A stretch of DNA of 64,000 nt from Candidatus Thalassarchaeum sp. (GTDB lineage: Archaea > Thermoplasmatota > Poseidoniia > Poseidoniales > Thalassarchaeaceae). Location of the stretch: assembly GCA_016777225.1 (NCBI GenBank), contig JADHRW010000002.1, positions 127,284-191,283 of the forward strand, in the 5' to 3' direction. The notes beneath the pieces are model-generated. The model saw nothing but the letters and a program-made list of their open reading frames with translations, had not been told where the DNA came from and ran no database searches. This document shows positions 18,957-29,993 of the stretch, piece after piece; position 1 is the first letter of the stretch, and each line of letters begins with the position of its first letter. The position numbers and the translations under genes were made by a program.

Positions 18957-19847
18957 TTGTCGAGTAATATTCTTGTTGTGTATAAAAAAAACTTTGAAGA
19001 TGTTCATGATAAAGCATTAGATGAAGTAAGAAATACCCTAGAATCACTAAGTAAAGAAATGTCTATTGTTGTGGATTACTCGGCTAGAGAGAAGGTCAGT
19101 AGAACGGATTTCATCGAACGCGATTTAGTGGTGGTATTAGGTGGCGATGGGACGCTAACATCGATCGCTCATTCAGTAGATGAAAATACTCCAGTAATGG
19201 GCGTTAATAGTCACCCAAGAGAACCCGATAACGATGGTTCTTATGGATTTTATATGGGTAGTGATCCAAATAATTTCAAAGAAGATATTAAGAGAGCTTT
19301 ATCTGAAGAAGCAATCGTTAATATTTTACCAAGATTACAAGCAGAAATATTTACCACTAGCGGTAATATAATTCGTTCGGATCCTGCATTAAATGACCTA
19401 TTATTAGCTAATACGCATCAGTATCAGCCATCAAAATATAGATTACAGAGAAAAGAAGATGAGAAAAATTTAGAAATTAATTGCGTACAATATTCGTCGG
19501 GGTGTTTATTCTCTACATTTCTTGGCCAAGGTGCTTGGTACAGACATATCAATAATATAGAAGGGACTACTTTTCCTGAACAAGAAATTGATGATCACTA
19601 TTTATTTGTTTCAAGAGATTTACCTCGTAATGATAGGAGAGATGATGGTACATATTGGGCTTGGACCAATCAACCAACTACATTCACTAGCGATATGCAC
19701 AGAGGATACGTAGTTGCTGATGGATGGGATGAGACTCATTTCACTAGAGGAGCCACAATCTCTGTTAGCCTGAATGGACCTACTTTGAAATTACTTACTT
19801 TCAGAAGTACGATATATGACCGAGTCGCATACTGGATAGATGCTTAA
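18957..19847 (+). CDS. NAD(+)/NADH kinase-like protein
   Basis: The protein contains the nucleotide-kinase motif VVVLGGDGTLTSIAHSV, followed by PVMGVNSHP and ALNDLLLANTH, corresponding to the GGDGT and NE/D motifs of NAD kinase. A C-terminal beta region ends TFRSTIYDRVAYWID. The spacing between motifs is unusual and more like the NADK2/mitochondrial type than the classical archaeal NadK, so the exact substrate is unsure. The frame is open from a TTG at 18897, with an ATG at 18915. I prefer the TTG at 18957 (LSSNILVVYKK) because GGGGGT precedes it and homologous sequence starts there. The gene ends immediately next to aapP on the opposite strand. Confidence 0.75.
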   Translation: MSSNILVVYKKNFEDVHDKALDEVRNTLESLSKEMSIVVDYSAREKVSRTDFIERDLVVVLGGDGTLTSIAHSVDENTPVMGVNSHPREPDNDGSYGFYMGSDPNNFKEDIKRALSEEAIVNILPRLQAEIFTTSGNIIRSDPALNDLLLANTHQYQPSKYRLQRKEDEKNLEINCVQYSSGCLFSTFLGQGAWYRHINNIEGTTFPEQEIDDHYLFVSRDLPRNDRRDDGTYWAWTNQPTTFTSDMHRGYVVADGWDETHFTRGATISVSLNGPTLKLLTFRSTIYDRVAYWIDA

Positions 19848-20591
19848 TCAAAGAATTTGTTCTAAGAATAACTTAGTCCTTTCATGCTGAGGATTATCAA
19901 AGAATACATCAGGTGTATTTTCTTCAATCAATAAACCTTCATCGAATAATATCACACGATCTGCAACTTCTTTAGCAAATCCCATTTCGTGAGTTACGAC
20001 AATCATAGTCACATTAGATTTAGCTAAATCTATCATTACATCCAATACTTCTTTAATCATTTCAGGATCTAATGCAGATGTTGGTTCATCGAACAACATG
20101 ATCTTTGGATCCATTGCCAGAGCTCTGGCAATCGCAACACGTTGTTGCTGACCGCCCGAAAGACCACTAGGATACTTGTAAGCCTGCTCTGGAATTCCAA
20201 CACGCTCTAATAATTCTAGAGCATGTTGCTCTGCTGCCCTTTTTGATATACCCTTAACTTTCATTGGAGCCAATGTAATATTTTCCATAATTGTTAGATG
20301 AGGGAATAAATTAAACTGTTGAAACACAAAACCGACTTCTGCTCTGACCTTCTTAAGATCTGCAACGGTGGTGTCATCATCGATATTGATACCATCAATA
20401 TATACTGTTCCAGCACTATGAGGTTGTAATCTATTCAGAGTTCTTATGAATGTTGATTTACCAGAACCTGAAGGGCCAAGAACTACAATAATTTCACCTT
20501 TTCTCACCTTCATATCAATTCCTTTTAATGCCCAAAAATCACCAAAATTTACTTTTACACCTTTAGTTTCTATAATTACTTCATCACTCAT
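19848..20591 (-). CDS. aapP: Polar amino-acid ABC transporter ATP-binding protein
   Basis: This is the ATPase subunit of a GlnQ/AapP-type importer. Walker [10 protein letters not shown] is at residues 39-47, the Q-loop is in [12 protein letters not shown], the signature is [15 protein letters not shown] and Walker B is [13 protein letters not shown], followed by the switch histidine in VVTHEM. The 247-residue length is normal. It is the last gene of the transporter set and overlaps the permease gene by 4 bases. Confidence 0.94.
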   Translation of the reverse strand: MSDEVIIETKGVKVNFGDFWALKGIDMKVRKGEIIVVLGPSGSGKSTFIRTLNRLQPHSAGTVYIDGINIDDDTTVADLKKVRAEVGFVFQQFNLFPHLTIMENITLAPMKVKGISKRAAEQHALELLERVGIPEQAYKYPSGLSGGQQQRVAIARALAMDPKIMLFDEPTSALDPEMIKEVLDVMIDLAKSNVTMIVVTHEMGFAKEVADRVILFDEGLLIEENTPDVFFDNPQHERTKLFLEQIL

Positions 20592-22105
20592 GCTGCTTCT
20601 CCTCCTCCTTCATTTGTTAATCCTAATCCTTTCTCAATCCTCATAGAAATTCTAGAAAGGTAGAATGCGAATACCCAGAACACTAGTGCTGTCACATACA
20701 ATGGTTCTAGGAAGTCTCCCAAATATCCAGGAGATGTGTTAGGTAAGTCTTTGGCTAACTTGAAGAAATCTAAGATATTGATTATGAAAAGTAAGGTTGT
20801 ATCTTTCCACAATCCTATGAATACACTCACAATAGATGGCAGAGTTGTACGTACCGCATTTGGAAGTTCAACTTGCAATTTTGTTTGCATTGGAGATAAA
20901 CCTAATGCAATTGCTGCTTCTTTCTGGCCACTATCAACTGCCTGTAATCCTCCTCTTAGAACTTCGGCAATATAACATCCACCAAATAATCCGAAGATTA
21001 ACAGCATCCTCATTATATCTTCAAGCTCCATAAACGGATCAATAATATCCGGAAGTAAGAAAACAGCGAAATATAACCAACAAATTAGTGGTCCTGAACG
21101 CACCGTCTCGATTAGAGCTACAGCAGGATATTTGAAGAATGGAAGTTTACTTTGTCTTCCAAATGCTAATACTACACCTACTCCAAAGCCAAGTACACAA
21201 CCAGCAGTAGCTACGATTAGATTGACAAATATACCTCCCCATTGAGATGCTTCTACACCTCCGCAACGAGTTAATTGGAGGTTAGCATCTGAAGAAATAC
21301 CAAATACCTGGGCGCACAAGTCTTGAACTGCTTCAGGAGGATTCATAATGAATATTGCAAAGAAGAAGAGAGCAACTGAAGTTAAAGCAAGATATGACCT
21401 TAGTCTATTTGCTACATATTCTTCATTTCTAGAACAATAAATATATGAGGCACCAAATGTAAAATATGACAGTATTGTAGCGCCAATAAGTTTCATCACT
21501 GGTTCGTCTGAATTATAATTAATTGCTGTTGGATTCCAAGCAATGTATGTTAATATCCCACAAAATATTGTAAATGGAATCAAAAATTTCAGAGGTTTTT
21601 CTCCAGTAGTACCGTAGGCGGCTGCGATAAGTGCAAATGTCAAATAAAGTATAGACCATAATCTCCAACTTTGATTAGGTAAATAAGGTTGAGTCAAACT
21701 TTCAGTCATTAATTGACCGACTAATACAAGGACACGATTAGCCCAAACAACTTCCCAATCAGCCTCAATTAAAGCAAAATGCCCAAATCCATTGACAACT
21801 AGATAAATTATCCAGGCACTAAGAACACCAAGTAATGTAGAGGCAGGATTTTTCCAAAAAGTTTGTTTGATTAAACTAGTTATAGTCAGGTAAATTGCAA
21901 GGAAACTGGCTAATAAAACTAAAATTGCAAATATTAACGCTTTGATTGATGTACCTTCTTCTGATAAAATACCAAGGAAATTATATACCGAAAGTAATAG
22001 AGAAATACCAATACCTACGTATGAAAAAGTGATATTTAGTGATGGGACTAAACTTGATTTGCCTATGATAGACTGTTCAATCTCTAATATCCTATCTTGA
22101 ATCAT
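20588..22105 (-). CDS. aapM: Amino-acid ABC transporter permease (AapM-like)
   Basis: This is the inner-membrane permease partner for AapP. The C-terminal half (residues about 290-500) is a HisM-type permease with the ATPase-contact EAA motif [21 protein letters not shown]. The N-terminal 280 residues add several membrane helices, as in the enlarged AapM of general L-amino-acid transporters. Overlaps of 4 bases at both ends show tight translational coupling with aapQ and aapP. Confidence 0.9.
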   Translation of the reverse strand: MIQDRILEIEQSIIGKSSLVPSLNITFSYVGIGISLLLSVYNFLGILSEEGTSIKALIFAILVLLASFLAIYLTITSLIKQTFWKNPASTLLGVLSAWIIYLVVNGFGHFALIEADWEVVWANRVLVLVGQLMTESLTQPYLPNQSWRLWSILYLTFALIAAAYGTTGEKPLKFLIPFTIFCGILTYIAWNPTAINYNSDEPVMKLIGATILSYFTFGASYIYCSRNEEYVANRLRSYLALTSVALFFFAIFIMNPPEAVQDLCAQVFGISSDANLQLTRCGGVEASQWGGIFVNLIVATAGCVLGFGVGVVLAFGRQSKLPFFKYPAVALIETVRSGPLICWLYFAVFLLPDIIDPFMELEDIMRMLLIFGLFGGCYIAEVLRGGLQAVDSGQKEAAIALGLSPMQTKLQVELPNAVRTTLPSIVSVFIGLWKDTTLLFIINILDFFKLAKDLPNTSPGYLGDFLEPLYVTALVFWVFAFYLSRISMRIEKGLGLTNEGGGEAA

Positions 22106-24414
22106 ATTTTCACACTCGTTATTCTGGCATTAAACCAATTCATTATTGCAGAAATCATAAGACTTCCAAGTTGATATGTCACTAAAAGTAGAAGGAATAA
22201 AGGAATCAGTTTACCTACATTATTAGCCATAACTAAGAACTGATAGAATATATCATTATATGCAACTATTATGGCTAGACTAGAATTTTTCCATACATTC
22301 ATAAATTGATTATTCAGTAATGGAATCATACTTCTAAGTGCCTGTGGAAGGATTACTAATCGTAATCTTTGAAATGGATTTAGACCTAATGAAATTGCAG
22401 CTTCAACCTGACCCCTAGGAAGGGCTTGGATACTCCCACGAACTATTTCTGCAACCACAGATGCTGTAAATAAAGTAAGCCCGATTATCATCGCACTGAA
22501 AGCAGGTGAAATTTCAAACCCTTTTTCTGCTGCAAATGTCCAAGACCCAGGGGAGGCTGAGGGTTTGAGTAATTCAGGATGGGAAAATCCATCGGAAATT
22601 GCCACCCCTATTGCTACTGCAATTGAGAGTGTCCATATAGTGAATGACTTACGCAATCCTTCAGATGAATCATCCATTACCATTTCATTAACACCTGAAT
22701 CATCCATATTAGTGAATACTAATAGCGAATAGATTAGAAATATTGCAGCTATAATACAATCTAGACCACCGGAGGTAGTAGTGAAGAATGGATATGACAT
22801 TACTGTAAAAGTAACTATCGCCGACATAACTAGAAGGTCAGATGCTAGAGCTTCATAACGCCAACTAAGAACTGAAAAGGGTCTTTGAATTAGAGAATTT
22901 TTTGAATCATTAACCTTACGAGGCTCTACCCTAGCCATTTGTCTCATAATTATTTTCACTAGACTAAGAATGATTAATCCGAAGAATATTCTGGAATGTT
23001 CTGCCACAGTTACAAACCATATTCCTTGATTACTATAGTAGATTAATCCCATGATACTTTTTTCTTCGGAAAATAGAGGGAATTGATGACCCATTTGAGT
23101 AGCTATTAAGAAAAGTAGAACTGCCAGAGGGAGATTACGGAAAATCTCTACATAAGCCGTTGCAAATGTAGAGGCTAGTTTATTCGATGATAATCTCGTC
23201 ACACCTACAATTATGCCTAACATAGTGCATAGGAATATACTGACAAGAGTTACTCTGGCTGAATTAATTATAGCCGCTTTATAGAAAAGCCATCTAGAAT
23301 CTGCTCCAGGTATTACTTCTAGTGGCCAAGTGTTTACCCTGAATGTATTACCTTGAGCCATGAAGTCATATGCTAGTTCCCACCTATTTCTCATTACAGT
23401 ATCGGGATGGTTGAGTAAAAACAAAAAGCGTAAAAGGAAATAGAGAAGAATTGGTAATGTCATCATAAAGACGAGAGATGCACTACGGTGTTCTTGAATA
23501 GAGGGTTTAGATTGTTCTAGACCTAAAACAATAATCCAGAAAGCAACATTTACAGAAAGTATTAGGGAAAAAATTTCTATAAGATTCTGCGACAAAACTG
23601 GTATAAATGAGATCTGAAATACTAAAATTACGAAAAATAGTATTGAAGATAATGAAATTAATTCGCCACGCCCTAAACTCTTAATGGATTTAAAATTGAA
23701 TAAGTTACCTATATTATTCTGAATCAATAAGAAAGATGTTAATACCGCACCACCGATTAGAAAGAAAGAGATGCCAGTCGTAGATAGTGATAATAAAGGC
23801 ACTATAAAATATGAGGATAAGAACATTATCATAGCAAAAAATGAAGAGTGATATCCACGTAATAGAAAGCCAATTAAGAGTCCACAAAACAATCCTAATG
23901 ACGAGCCTTTCAATAATGCAGTAAATATAGAAAGAACTGAATATGAACTATCATTTACGATAGCTAAAAATCCAAATAATATTATCCATAAATACATATT
24001 CTGCAATAAATCAAATAATAAAGAAATAGATGAGGAGAGGGCAGGAAACTTTCTTGGTTCAGCAAAAAGATTGTTAAATTCATTTTGAATCAAGATATAT
24101 GAGATTAAAAGAAATCCACCTACAAATAAAACTAAACTTTCATTTGAATAATAGGCAATATTTTGCTGGACTCCACCGAATGAAATATCCCTAGACATAG
24201 TAGACACATAATCTACTGAATAAGTAAGAAACTTATGAGAATAAAAGTAAAAAGCAATGATACCAATTAATCCAAATATGGCGCGTGGATAGCTAAAAAG
24301 AATATAGAAAGAAAGAGGTAATCTTCTTCTCCAATCGGAATCAAGTGTTTCTGTACTATCTAGAGAGAAGGCTTCGGAGTTATCTCCAACTCCATCTTGT
24401 CCTTCAACATTCAC
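22102..24414 (-). CDS. aapQ: Amino-acid ABC transporter permease (AapQ-like, enlarged)
   Basis: This is the second permease of the heterodimer. The EAA motif VEAAISLGLNPFQRLRLVILP lies near residue 680, and permease helices occur in two blocks (about 370-460 and 635-765). The protein is 770 residues, far longer than the 400 or so of typical AapQ. The first 350 residues carry roughly nine extra hydrophobic segments of unknown role, and another insertion separates the two permease blocks. It follows the binding-protein gene after a gap of about 110 bases that contains a terminator-like hairpin. Confidence 0.87.
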   Translation of the reverse strand: MNVEGQDGVGDNSEAFSLDSTETLDSDWRRRLPLSFYILFSYPRAIFGLIGIIAFYFYSHKFLTYSVDYVSTMSRDISFGGVQQNIAYYSNESLVLFVGGFLLISYILIQNEFNNLFAEPRKFPALSSSISLLFDLLQNMYLWIILFGFLAIVNDSSYSVLSIFTALLKGSSLGLFCGLLIGFLLRGYHSSFFAMIMFLSSYFIVPLLSLSTTGISFFLIGGAVLTSFLLIQNNIGNLFNFKSIKSLGRGELISLSSILFFVILVFQISFIPVLSQNLIEIFSLILSVNVAFWIIVLGLEQSKPSIQEHRSASLVFMMTLPILLYFLLRFLFLLNHPDTVMRNRWELAYDFMAQGNTFRVNTWPLEVIPGADSRWLFYKAAIINSARVTLVSIFLCTMLGIIVGVTRLSSNKLASTFATAYVEIFRNLPLAVLLFLIATQMGHQFPLFSEEKSIMGLIYYSNQGIWFVTVAEHSRIFFGLIILSLVKIIMRQMARVEPRKVNDSKNSLIQRPFSVLSWRYEALASDLLVMSAIVTFTVMSYPFFTTTSGGLDCIIAAIFLIYSLLVFTNMDDSGVNEMVMDDSSEGLRKSFTIWTLSIAVAIGVAISDGFSHPELLKPSASPGSWTFAAEKGFEISPAFSAMIIGLTLFTASVVAEIVRGSIQALPRGQVEAAISLGLNPFQRLRLVILPQALRSMIPLLNNQFMNVWKNSSLAIIVAYNDIFYQFLVMANNVGKLIPLFLLLLVTYQLGSLMISAIMNWFNARITSVKI

Positions 24415-24429
24415 TCAATCTCACCGAAT

Positions 24430-24488
24430 CTAAAAAAAATAAAAAAAATAAATAATAGACCTCTGGAGGAGTATACCCCTCCAGAGGT
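24430..24488 (-). terminator. Hairpin and T-tract between aapJ and aapQ
   Basis: A perfect 11-bp inverted repeat (arms 24459-24469 and 24478-24488, 8-base loop) lies just after the binding-protein gene. On the minus strand it is followed by a T-rich stretch with two runs of eight T (24431-24458). Archaeal termination relies mainly on the T tract. Because genes on both sides run leftward, it probably ends most transcripts after aapJ and lets a minority continue into aapQMP, giving more binding protein than permease. Confidence 0.75.
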
Positions 24489-24523
24489 TTTTGTAATTCT
24501 GTCTGTGTTATTCAGTTACCTGA

Positions 24524-25789
24524 TTAACGCATTGGAGGTGCGAACTGAAGTCCGCCCTCTGAAACGAGAGCGTTAGCAGTTCCTGATCTTGAAATCAAGC
24601 ATCCAGTCATAGCATCTGAACCACTGTGTCCATCATATGATCCGTCACAGAATGCGTCATCATATGCTTCACCGTAGTTACCAGATGCAGCTAGAACTGC
24701 TTGCATCCATGTACCTGCTACTGGGTTATCAGTAGTACCTAGACCTAGATCAGAAGTTAATAATCTACACATACCTGGGTCAGTGATAGCGCCGCCAGCT
24801 TGTGCAGGTGCAGACTCATCAACATCAGTAGTTGCAGGATCATCTTCAACAGCTTCAACTGCAGGAGTTAGTGCACAAGAAGAAGCAGCCATATCTACAG
24901 CGTTAGCAGCAGTTACGCCCATTTCTTCAGCAGTAATCATTCCATACCATACCCATGCAACTACATCCTTGAAGTCAGAATCTCCATCACGTGTAGCAGC
25001 TCCTAGAGGCTCCTTTGAAAGTAGTTCAGAAGCAATCCATGTACCATTAGTGATAGAACCCTCGTTGTCTAATGCCCACTTCTTTGCAACCATTGCTGAC
25101 ATGTCACCTGTGAATGCATCGCACTCACCAGAAATTAACTTGTCAGTAGCTTCAGCAGCATCTGCAGTACCTACAGAGGTAAACTCAATACCACGAGCGG
25201 AGAACCAGTCTTGCATGTTTCCTTCAGTTGTCGTTCCTACACCAACACAAATATTTGCATTGTTTAGACCAGAGGCTGAATTACCAGCGAGTGCTGCAGG
25301 GAAAGCAGCCTCACGGACCAAGATACCTTGTCCATCGAAGAAGTTCATACCTGCGAAATCAGCGTTAAGATCTGCATCACGGCTTGTAGTCCAAGTTGTG
25401 GTACGGATTAGAACGTCGATTGTTCCAGATGATAGTTTATCGAATCTGTCCGAGCCTGAAGCAGGGATGTATTCAACACCAGTATCTGGATTTAGGCCAA
25501 TAGCAGCTGCAACAGCTCTACAGTAAGCAATATCAAGACCAGAGCGAACTCCGCTTGTAGCATCTAAGTAGCCCATTCCATATTGGGACTCTTTCACACC
25601 ACACTTCATAGATCCACGATCTACAATTGTGTCCATTGTACTTACAGGTGTTGTATCTGAAACGCCCATAGCATATCCTTCATCATAGCTAGCATTAACG
25701 TCATCTTGCGTGACGTCAGAACCAGCACAGCCCGCAAGGGCTGCAGTCATCATTAACAGCATCATAGTTGTAGCGAGTAAACTTCGCAT
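24524..25789 (-). CDS. aapJ: Amino-acid ABC transporter substrate-binding lipoprotein (AapJ-like)
   Basis: This extracytoplasmic solute-binding protein has a signal peptide with lipobox TAALAGCAGSD. The family 3 binding domain starts at MKCGVKESQYGMGYLD and contains TWTTSRDADLNADFAGMNFF, GVGTTTEGNMQDWF and LSKEPLGAATRDGDSDF, closely following the order of motifs in AapJ of general L-amino-acid transporters. Short inserts rich in Asp and Ala (near residue 330 of the open frame) are atypical. The open frame reaches 25846, but Met20 at 25789 gives a normal signal peptide. Two TATA-like sequences lie upstream. Confidence 0.92.
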   Translation of the reverse strand: MRSLLATTMMLLMMTAALAGCAGSDVTQDDVNASYDEGYAMGVSDTTPVSTMDTIVDRGSMKCGVKESQYGMGYLDATSGVRSGLDIAYCRAVAAAIGLNPDTGVEYIPASGSDRFDKLSSGTIDVLIRTTTWTTSRDADLNADFAGMNFFDGQGILVREAAFPAALAGNSASGLNNANICVGVGTTTEGNMQDWFSARGIEFTSVGTADAAEATDKLISGECDAFTGDMSAMVAKKWALDNEGSITNGTWIASELLSKEPLGAATRDGDSDFKDVVAWVWYGMITAEEMGVTAANAVDMAASSCALTPAVEAVEDDPATTDVDESAPAQAGGAITDPGMCRLLTSDLGLGTTDNPVAGTWMQAVLAASGNYGEAYDDAFCDGSYDGHSGSDAMTGCLISRSGTANALVSEGGLQFAPPMR

Positions 25790-25811
25790 GACCCTTCTAG
25801 AACATATAGCG

Positions 25812-25819
25812 AATATATA
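25812..25819 (-). promoter_or_regulatory. TATA-like promoter element of aapJ
   Basis: On the minus strand TATATATT lies about 25-30 bases upstream of the aapJ ATG, so transcription would start within a few bases of the codon (near-leaderless). A second AT-only candidate, ATATATAT, lies at 25855-25862. Either fits an archaeal TATA box, and I cannot tell which is used. Confidence 0.4.
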
Positions 25820-26001
25820 CCTTCGCACAGATGTGAAGAAACTCACTGTTTTGAATATATATGAGAGAAATTAGAATTAAGGTAGTTTTGAATCAGAGAA
25901 TCGAAAATTAACATGGATAAAAAATACCACTAAAATTAATAATTCAGCGATAAAGAATACGTTTAGGAGGTAAAGAAAATATAGAGCTAACGCTAATATA
26001 G

Positions 26002-26052
26002 AAAAAAAATGAAAGAAATAAAGTTGGAAGGAGCAGGATGCCGAAGCATCCT
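26002..26052 (-). terminator. Terminator downstream of 16S rRNA
   Basis: The transcript would form a 7-bp hairpin with a UUCG tetraloop (arms 26046-26052 and 26035-26041), then a pyrimidine-rich stretch and a run of eight T (26002-26009). It lies 27 bases past the 16S 3' end. No 23S, tRNA or 5S gene follows on this strand, so the 16S transcript very likely ends here. Confidence 0.6.
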
Positions 26053-26078
26053 ACCCCCCCCGGTTTTCCGAGTTTCTT

Positions 26079-27550
<1,472 letters not shown>

Positions 27551-27930
27551 TCTTGTGAAATCACAGTATCCTTTCGAAGTTTGTAGTCATACAATGGCTG
27601 TCACTTATATTATTGAATTGGCGCAGAAACACATTTCCTATATTTGAATGTGATATATTTTTCTGCTTACTTGCACCCCTATTATCGGGGTCAAGTCGTT
27701 ATTGTGGTTAACCTCCATAACCATGAACTAGGTTCATGGCCGCACTTCCTCGGCACACGCCTGACCTGATAGTAGACCTCATCGCACTAGGTGCTCAATC
27801 TCCAACGCCAGTCAAACGTAGCAAGTCGCCGACCGGCAAGGGGTATTTCAATCTGCCCTACTAACAAGTATAGTGATTGGGGCGCAGTACAGCGATTATG
27901 GAAATACAAAATACTTTCAAGAGATTGGTA
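27551..27930 (-). other. Structured leader of the 16S rRNA transcript
   Basis: The 500 bases between secY and 16S hold no gene. Bases of about 27665-27895 are clearly richer in G+C than other spacers and contain several stems: arms of 8 bp around 27721-27740 (the strand reads CCATGAAC, CTA, GTTCATGG), and a stem that joins ACTTG and CCCC with GGGG and CAAGT near 27668-27696. One leader segment (27833-27845) can pair with the sequence just after 16S (26052-26063), which would make a processing stem. I looked for SRP RNA and RNase P RNA hallmarks and did not find a convincing set, so I treat it as pre-rRNA leader. Confidence 0.5.
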
Positions 27931-27959
27931 TTACTGCACACCATAAATTGATTTTAGTG

Positions 27960-27968
27960 TATTATATT
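27960..27968 (-). promoter_or_regulatory. Possible TATA box of the 16S rRNA promoter
   Basis: On the minus strand AATATAATA is the best TATA-like element between secY and the structured leader. It would place the transcript start near 27935. Other AT-rich stretches (for example 27900-27915) cannot be excluded. Confidence 0.3.
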
Positions 27969-28050
27969 GAGATATGGAATTCTACAAAAGAAATAGTTAA
28001 TACAAAAAAAAATAAAAACGATCTAGAATGGTTCTAGTTAGTTAATAAAC

Positions 28051-29982
28051 TCAATCAGCGCCAAAGAATTCTCGGAGCACTGGGTGCATTTCCATGGCCT
28101 GTTCTTTCTGAATTTGTTCGTATGTCCTTAGTATGATACCAACGGCTAAAAGAAGTCCAGTTCCAGTAGCATTCCCTACTGTTCCAAGTAAATCAGCGCC
28201 AGCTGCAAGTAGACCTACGAAGGCACCTGAGAATAGAGTCACGGGAGGAATGTACCTCTCTAAGATTCTTTCTAATACAACAGGGTTCTTTCTGAAACCT
28301 GGTATCTGCATACCAGTCCTCTCAATTTGTTTAGCGACATCTTTAGCACCCATGTTAGTAGTTTCAATCCAGAACTTAGCGAATACAGTTGAACCAGCTG
28401 TCATTACGAATACGTATACTACTACATGCACCATTAATTGCCCCAGGCTATGGCCATAAGCATCTCCTGTCTGATTAAGTAATGGAAGGAACCAATCACC
28501 GACCCCATTCACCATTGAGGAGTACCATGCAAAACCATCCGAAGGCGTCGTGGCACCTACTTCATACGAACCAAACCAATGGGCTCTAGAGAATGCACCA
28601 TTACGTCCCAAGAATGGGACTGTTGAGAGTACAGGGTGACTCCAGAATAAGAGCGTGAACATATTGATATTTGCTAGTAAAGCTGCCATTAGAATAACTG
28701 GTATGTTACTCGCATAAACTAGACGTATTGGATATTGACCTCTATGACCTCGAACTTTACCGTGAGTCAATGGTAATTCTAACTTACTTGATTCTGCATA
28801 AGCAACTACTAGGAACACAATTATCGAAGATACAAGTGCTGCTATCGGATTGGCATGATTTAACAATATCAATTCGAAACCATTTTCCGAAACTAATTGA
28901 GAATTAGTCGCAGTCCTCAGAGTATAGAATATCATTGGAAGCGTCCCCGAAGGAGGGTTCTGGAATGATAGAGGTGATCCTGCAGTTACGGGTAATGGAG
29001 ATAGTGTACCTACGAATGTAGACTGAGCAACACCTGCTGCAATGAATAATGAAATACCGCTACCAATTCCCCATTTACTTACAAGTTCGTCGAGAAGGAA
29101 AACAAGATATGAACCCATGAATAATTGAGCCACAATTATTGTATTAGCCCATCCAATACCAAAGTCTAGGATTAGAGTTTCTGATGGATCAAGGAAACCA
29201 TATACTTGTGGAATTGATTCAATAGGAATCATAATTAAAACTAATAATTTCTGAACACCTTGATATAATTGCTTATCATTAGAATCTTGTAAATCTAATT
29301 GAATTATCTTGGCACCTGCGAAAAGTTGCATAATAATTGAACCGGTAACAATAGGACCTATTCCTAAATGCATAATTGAACCAGAAGCTCCAGCCATGAT
29401 TGCACGGAAAGATGAAAATATATCTAATGTTGAATCAGATAATCCATAAATCATAACATTAGTCATCATGAAATAAATTATTAGTACAAGAGTTGTAGTC
29501 CATAATTTTTGATTAAAACGAACATGTCCCTCAGGTTTTGTAATACTAGGATAGACATCAACGAATCTGCTTAAACCATAAAGACGGCTACTTTCTGAAC
29601 CAGAATATAATAAACATGCTAAAGCCATAGAGACTGCTAATCCAAGAAGTGCAACTCCAACTAATAAGAAGCCCACAGCAGATGTGTCAACCCAACCCCA
29701 ATAGGCAAGTCCTATTACTGAAGTTAGCCAAATACCAGGCTTTAGTGTGCGTCCAAAATAAGGAACAGATTTGATATTCTCTGGTAAATCGGACATTGCA
29801 CTCCACATAACAAAAGCAACATATGGAATAGAAACTAGAAACATACGGAGAGCATGCATTTGCTCTTCTGCAGTACCTACGAATTCGTCACGTAACCAAT
29901 AGTACAACATACCCCAATATATTGCAGCGACGATCCCGGTTGCAATGAGGTTAGGTTTTCTGTCGACCATTAGATTCACCAA
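28051..29982 (-). CDS. secY: Preprotein translocase subunit SecY
   Basis: This is the pore subunit of the Sec translocon. Archaeal SecY features are present: the plug-region segment IMAGASGSIMHLGIGPIVTG near residue 193, the helix LFAGAKIIQLDLQDSNDKQLYQG, and the loop HGKVRGHRGQYPIRLVYASNIPVIL near 415-440. At 643 residues it exceeds the usual 440-490. The extra length is in an N-terminal pair of helices and an enlarged loop near residues 330-385 and 460-510. It closes the ribosomal protein cluster, 11 bases after uL15, with 16S rRNA downstream. Confidence 0.93.
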   Translation of the reverse strand: MVNLMVDRKPNLIATGIVAAIYWGMLYYWLRDEFVGTAEEQMHALRMFLVSIPYVAFVMWSAMSDLPENIKSVPYFGRTLKPGIWLTSVIGLAYWGWVDTSAVGFLLVGVALLGLAVSMALACLLYSGSESSRLYGLSRFVDVYPSITKPEGHVRFNQKLWTTTLVLIIYFMMTNVMIYGLSDSTLDIFSSFRAIMAGASGSIMHLGIGPIVTGSIIMQLFAGAKIIQLDLQDSNDKQLYQGVQKLLVLIMIPIESIPQVYGFLDPSETLILDFGIGWANTIIVAQLFMGSYLVFLLDELVSKWGIGSGISLFIAAGVAQSTFVGTLSPLPVTAGSPLSFQNPPSGTLPMIFYTLRTATNSQLVSENGFELILLNHANPIAALVSSIIVFLVVAYAESSKLELPLTHGKVRGHRGQYPIRLVYASNIPVILMAALLANINMFTLLFWSHPVLSTVPFLGRNGAFSRAHWFGSYEVGATTPSDGFAWYSSMVNGVGDWFLPLLNQTGDAYGHSLGQLMVHVVVYVFVMTAGSTVFAKFWIETTNMGAKDVAKQIERTGMQIPGFRKNPVVLERILERYIPPVTLFSGAFVGLLAAGADLLGTVGNATGTGLLLAVGIILRTYEQIQKEQAMEMHPVLREFFGAD

Positions 29983-29993
29983 CTATTCTAATC

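Noticed and set aside
24783-25526. A 247-codon open frame on the plus strand
   Set aside because: It is antisense to the amino-acid-binding protein, rich in Ser/Ala/Pro as expected for a shadow frame, and lacks any recognised motif.
27665-27895. Signal recognition particle RNA or RNase P RNA
   Set aside because: GGTCAGG and GAGGAAGTGC are suggestive, but the SRP helix 8 partner (AGCAG) and the RNase P CR-V (ACAGAA) are not found at workable positions.
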